Origin: Sporolactobacillus sp. STSJ-5
GTDB taxonomy: Bacteria; Bacillota; Bacilli; Bacillales; Sporolactobacillaceae
Assembly: GCF_024385605.1 (NCBI RefSeq)
Contig: NZ_JANFOJ010000004.1
Span: forward strand, 62,001-126,000
Reading direction: 5' to 3'
DNA: 64,000 nucleotides
Positions within the stretch are counted from its first letter, which is position 1. Each line of letters opens with the position of its first letter. Below the pieces are notes generated by a model. The model made no database searches, was not told the DNA's origin, and was given only the letters and a program-made list of their open reading frames with translations. The translations under genes and the position numbers were made by a program. Positions 63,253 to 64,000 of the stretch are shown piece by piece.

Positions 63253-64000
63253 TTAATTTTCCCTTCCTTATCGGAGAAATCAAATGAACCTATATAAGGA
63301 ATGGATCCATACTTACCGTGTAAATAATCTTTTTCATAACTTGCATCTTTTCTGACGTTGTAGTCAGATAAGGCATATAAGTCAGTTGCTCCATATTCGT
63401 CCTTTTCGGTAAACCAAAGCTGATCTCTTCTGAAAAATTCCTTGCTTAATAAATTCGTGTCATGAGAGTTAAAAATCAGCTGTGCATTTTTTTTATTGAA
63501 CTCATTTGAATGAAATAAACGAATAATAAATCGTGTTAAAAGCGGATGCAGTTTTGCATCAAGTTCGTCAACAACAAGAATTCTGCCATGGTTTAGTGTA
63601 TCGATAATTGGTCCCAATAAGGAAATGACTTTCTTTGTTCCCTCCGACTCATTGACCGCCATGCGAAACTTCTCTAGACCTACGAACTGATTATTTCCAT
63701 CATATTTTTTATGCAGAGTACTGACGCTATGATGTGTTGGCAATTGATCAGTATTGGCAGGTGAAGATAGTCTTTTTATTATTTCATACATTTCATTAGG
63801 GATCGGTTCGTCTTCAACAATGAGATCCTCAATACCTAAATCCAGTCTATTAATAAGTATCATTAATTCTTTCTTAGAAGATGCATCTTGAATTTTTTTC
63901 ATGGTGTAACCAATTGTGAAGTCAGTTAGTCCATCTAGTACGCGCAGGTTTTTAAACCAATAGAGGATACCTGTTGCTTGTTCACCATTTAGATTAGCCA
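63249..64000 (-). CDS. RloA-like AAA ATPase (5' end outside window)
   Basis: The frame is open through the right edge, so at least 250 C-terminal residues are seen; the ATG at 63902 is internal (it is preceded by GILYWFKNLRVLDGL in frame). It belongs to the AAA_15/ABC-type ATPases: NESEGTKKVISLLGPII (signature-like), GRILVVDELDAKLHPLLTRFII (Walker B and D-loop) and QLIFNSHDTNLL (switch His). The Walker A part is outside. It would drive the RloB Toprim-like partner. Confidence 0.88.
   Translation of the reverse strand, partial: ANLNGEQATGILYWFKNLRVLDGLTDFTIGYTMKKIQDASSKKELMILINRLDLGIEDLIVEDEPIPNEMYEIIKRLSSPANTDQLPTHHSVSTLHKKYDGNNQFVGLEKFRMAVNESEGTKKVISLLGPIIDTLNHGRILVVDELDAKLHPLLTRFIIRLFHSNEFNKKNAQLIFNSHDTNLLSKEFFRRDQLWFTEKDEYGATDLYALSDYNVRKDASYEKDYLHGKYGSIPYIGSFDFSDKEGKIK

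Overview
The window looks like the chromosome of a Gram-positive member of the Bacilli. The signs are AGGAGG-type ribosome binding sites, frequent GTG and TTG starts, CpsB/YwqE-type PHP phosphatase and BY-kinase genes, a SacB-like levansucrase, a KtrAB potassium system and a YhgE/Pip protein. A Sporolactobacillus-like or related Bacillales organism would fit, but this is an inference from gene content only. No rRNA, tRNA or CRISPR array was seen.

Region 1 (1-4753, + strand) is an operon of three envelope genes: a cellulose-synthase-like GT2 with N-terminal MshEN-like repeats (its start lies outside the window), a dolichol-phosphate-mannose-synthase-like GT2 fused to a GtrA domain, and a multi-pass GT39-like protein. 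Region 2 (about 4840-15683) is a graveyard of insertion sequences. It holds several IS21-family elements (one intact istAB pair, one istA with a nonsense codon, several fragments, and an unusual third small gene), a three-gene DUF6431/DDE/ExeA-type element, and an acyltransferase plus a broken SGNH hydrolase trapped between IS remnants.

Region 3 (15684-28360, - strand) is a first Wzx/Wzy-type exopolysaccharide operon: chain-length regulator, BY-kinase, PHP phosphatase, GalU, priming glycosyl-phosphate transferase, glycosyltransferases, flippase, acetyltransferase and polymerase. Region 4 (28709-38517) holds a STAND ATPase flanked by two small paralogous proteins, a levansucrase with SH3-like repeats, a bactoprenol-glucosyltransferase-like GT2, and the dTDP-L-rhamnose operon rfbACBD. 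Region 5 (38663-52546, - strand) is a second Wzx/Wzy-type polysaccharide operon with its own GalU, priming transferase, flippase and polymerase, ending in a GH25 muramidase with six adhesin-like repeats. A third copy of the small paralogous protein sits just upstream of it. The two galU copies are direct repeats about 26 kb apart.

Region 6 (53222-64000) has a more core-like composition. It contains ktrAB, a 31-copy TTCGTGCAT repeat array, a small membrane protein, a YhgE/Pip protein with an Rrf2-type regulator, a 114-bp tandem repeat, a lipoprotein, and at the right edge an RloA/RloB-like defence pair that abuts the C-terminal stump of an amidohydrolase gene.

Working together: rfbACBD supplies dTDP-rhamnose and GalU supplies UDP-glucose. 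The two priming transferases start lipid-linked repeat units, the GTs extend them (one GT has the DUF1972 rhamnosyltransferase signature), the two flippases export them and the two polymerases join them. Only the first operon has the Wzz/kinase/phosphatase control module, so it may serve both. Levan made outside the cell would be a third polymer.
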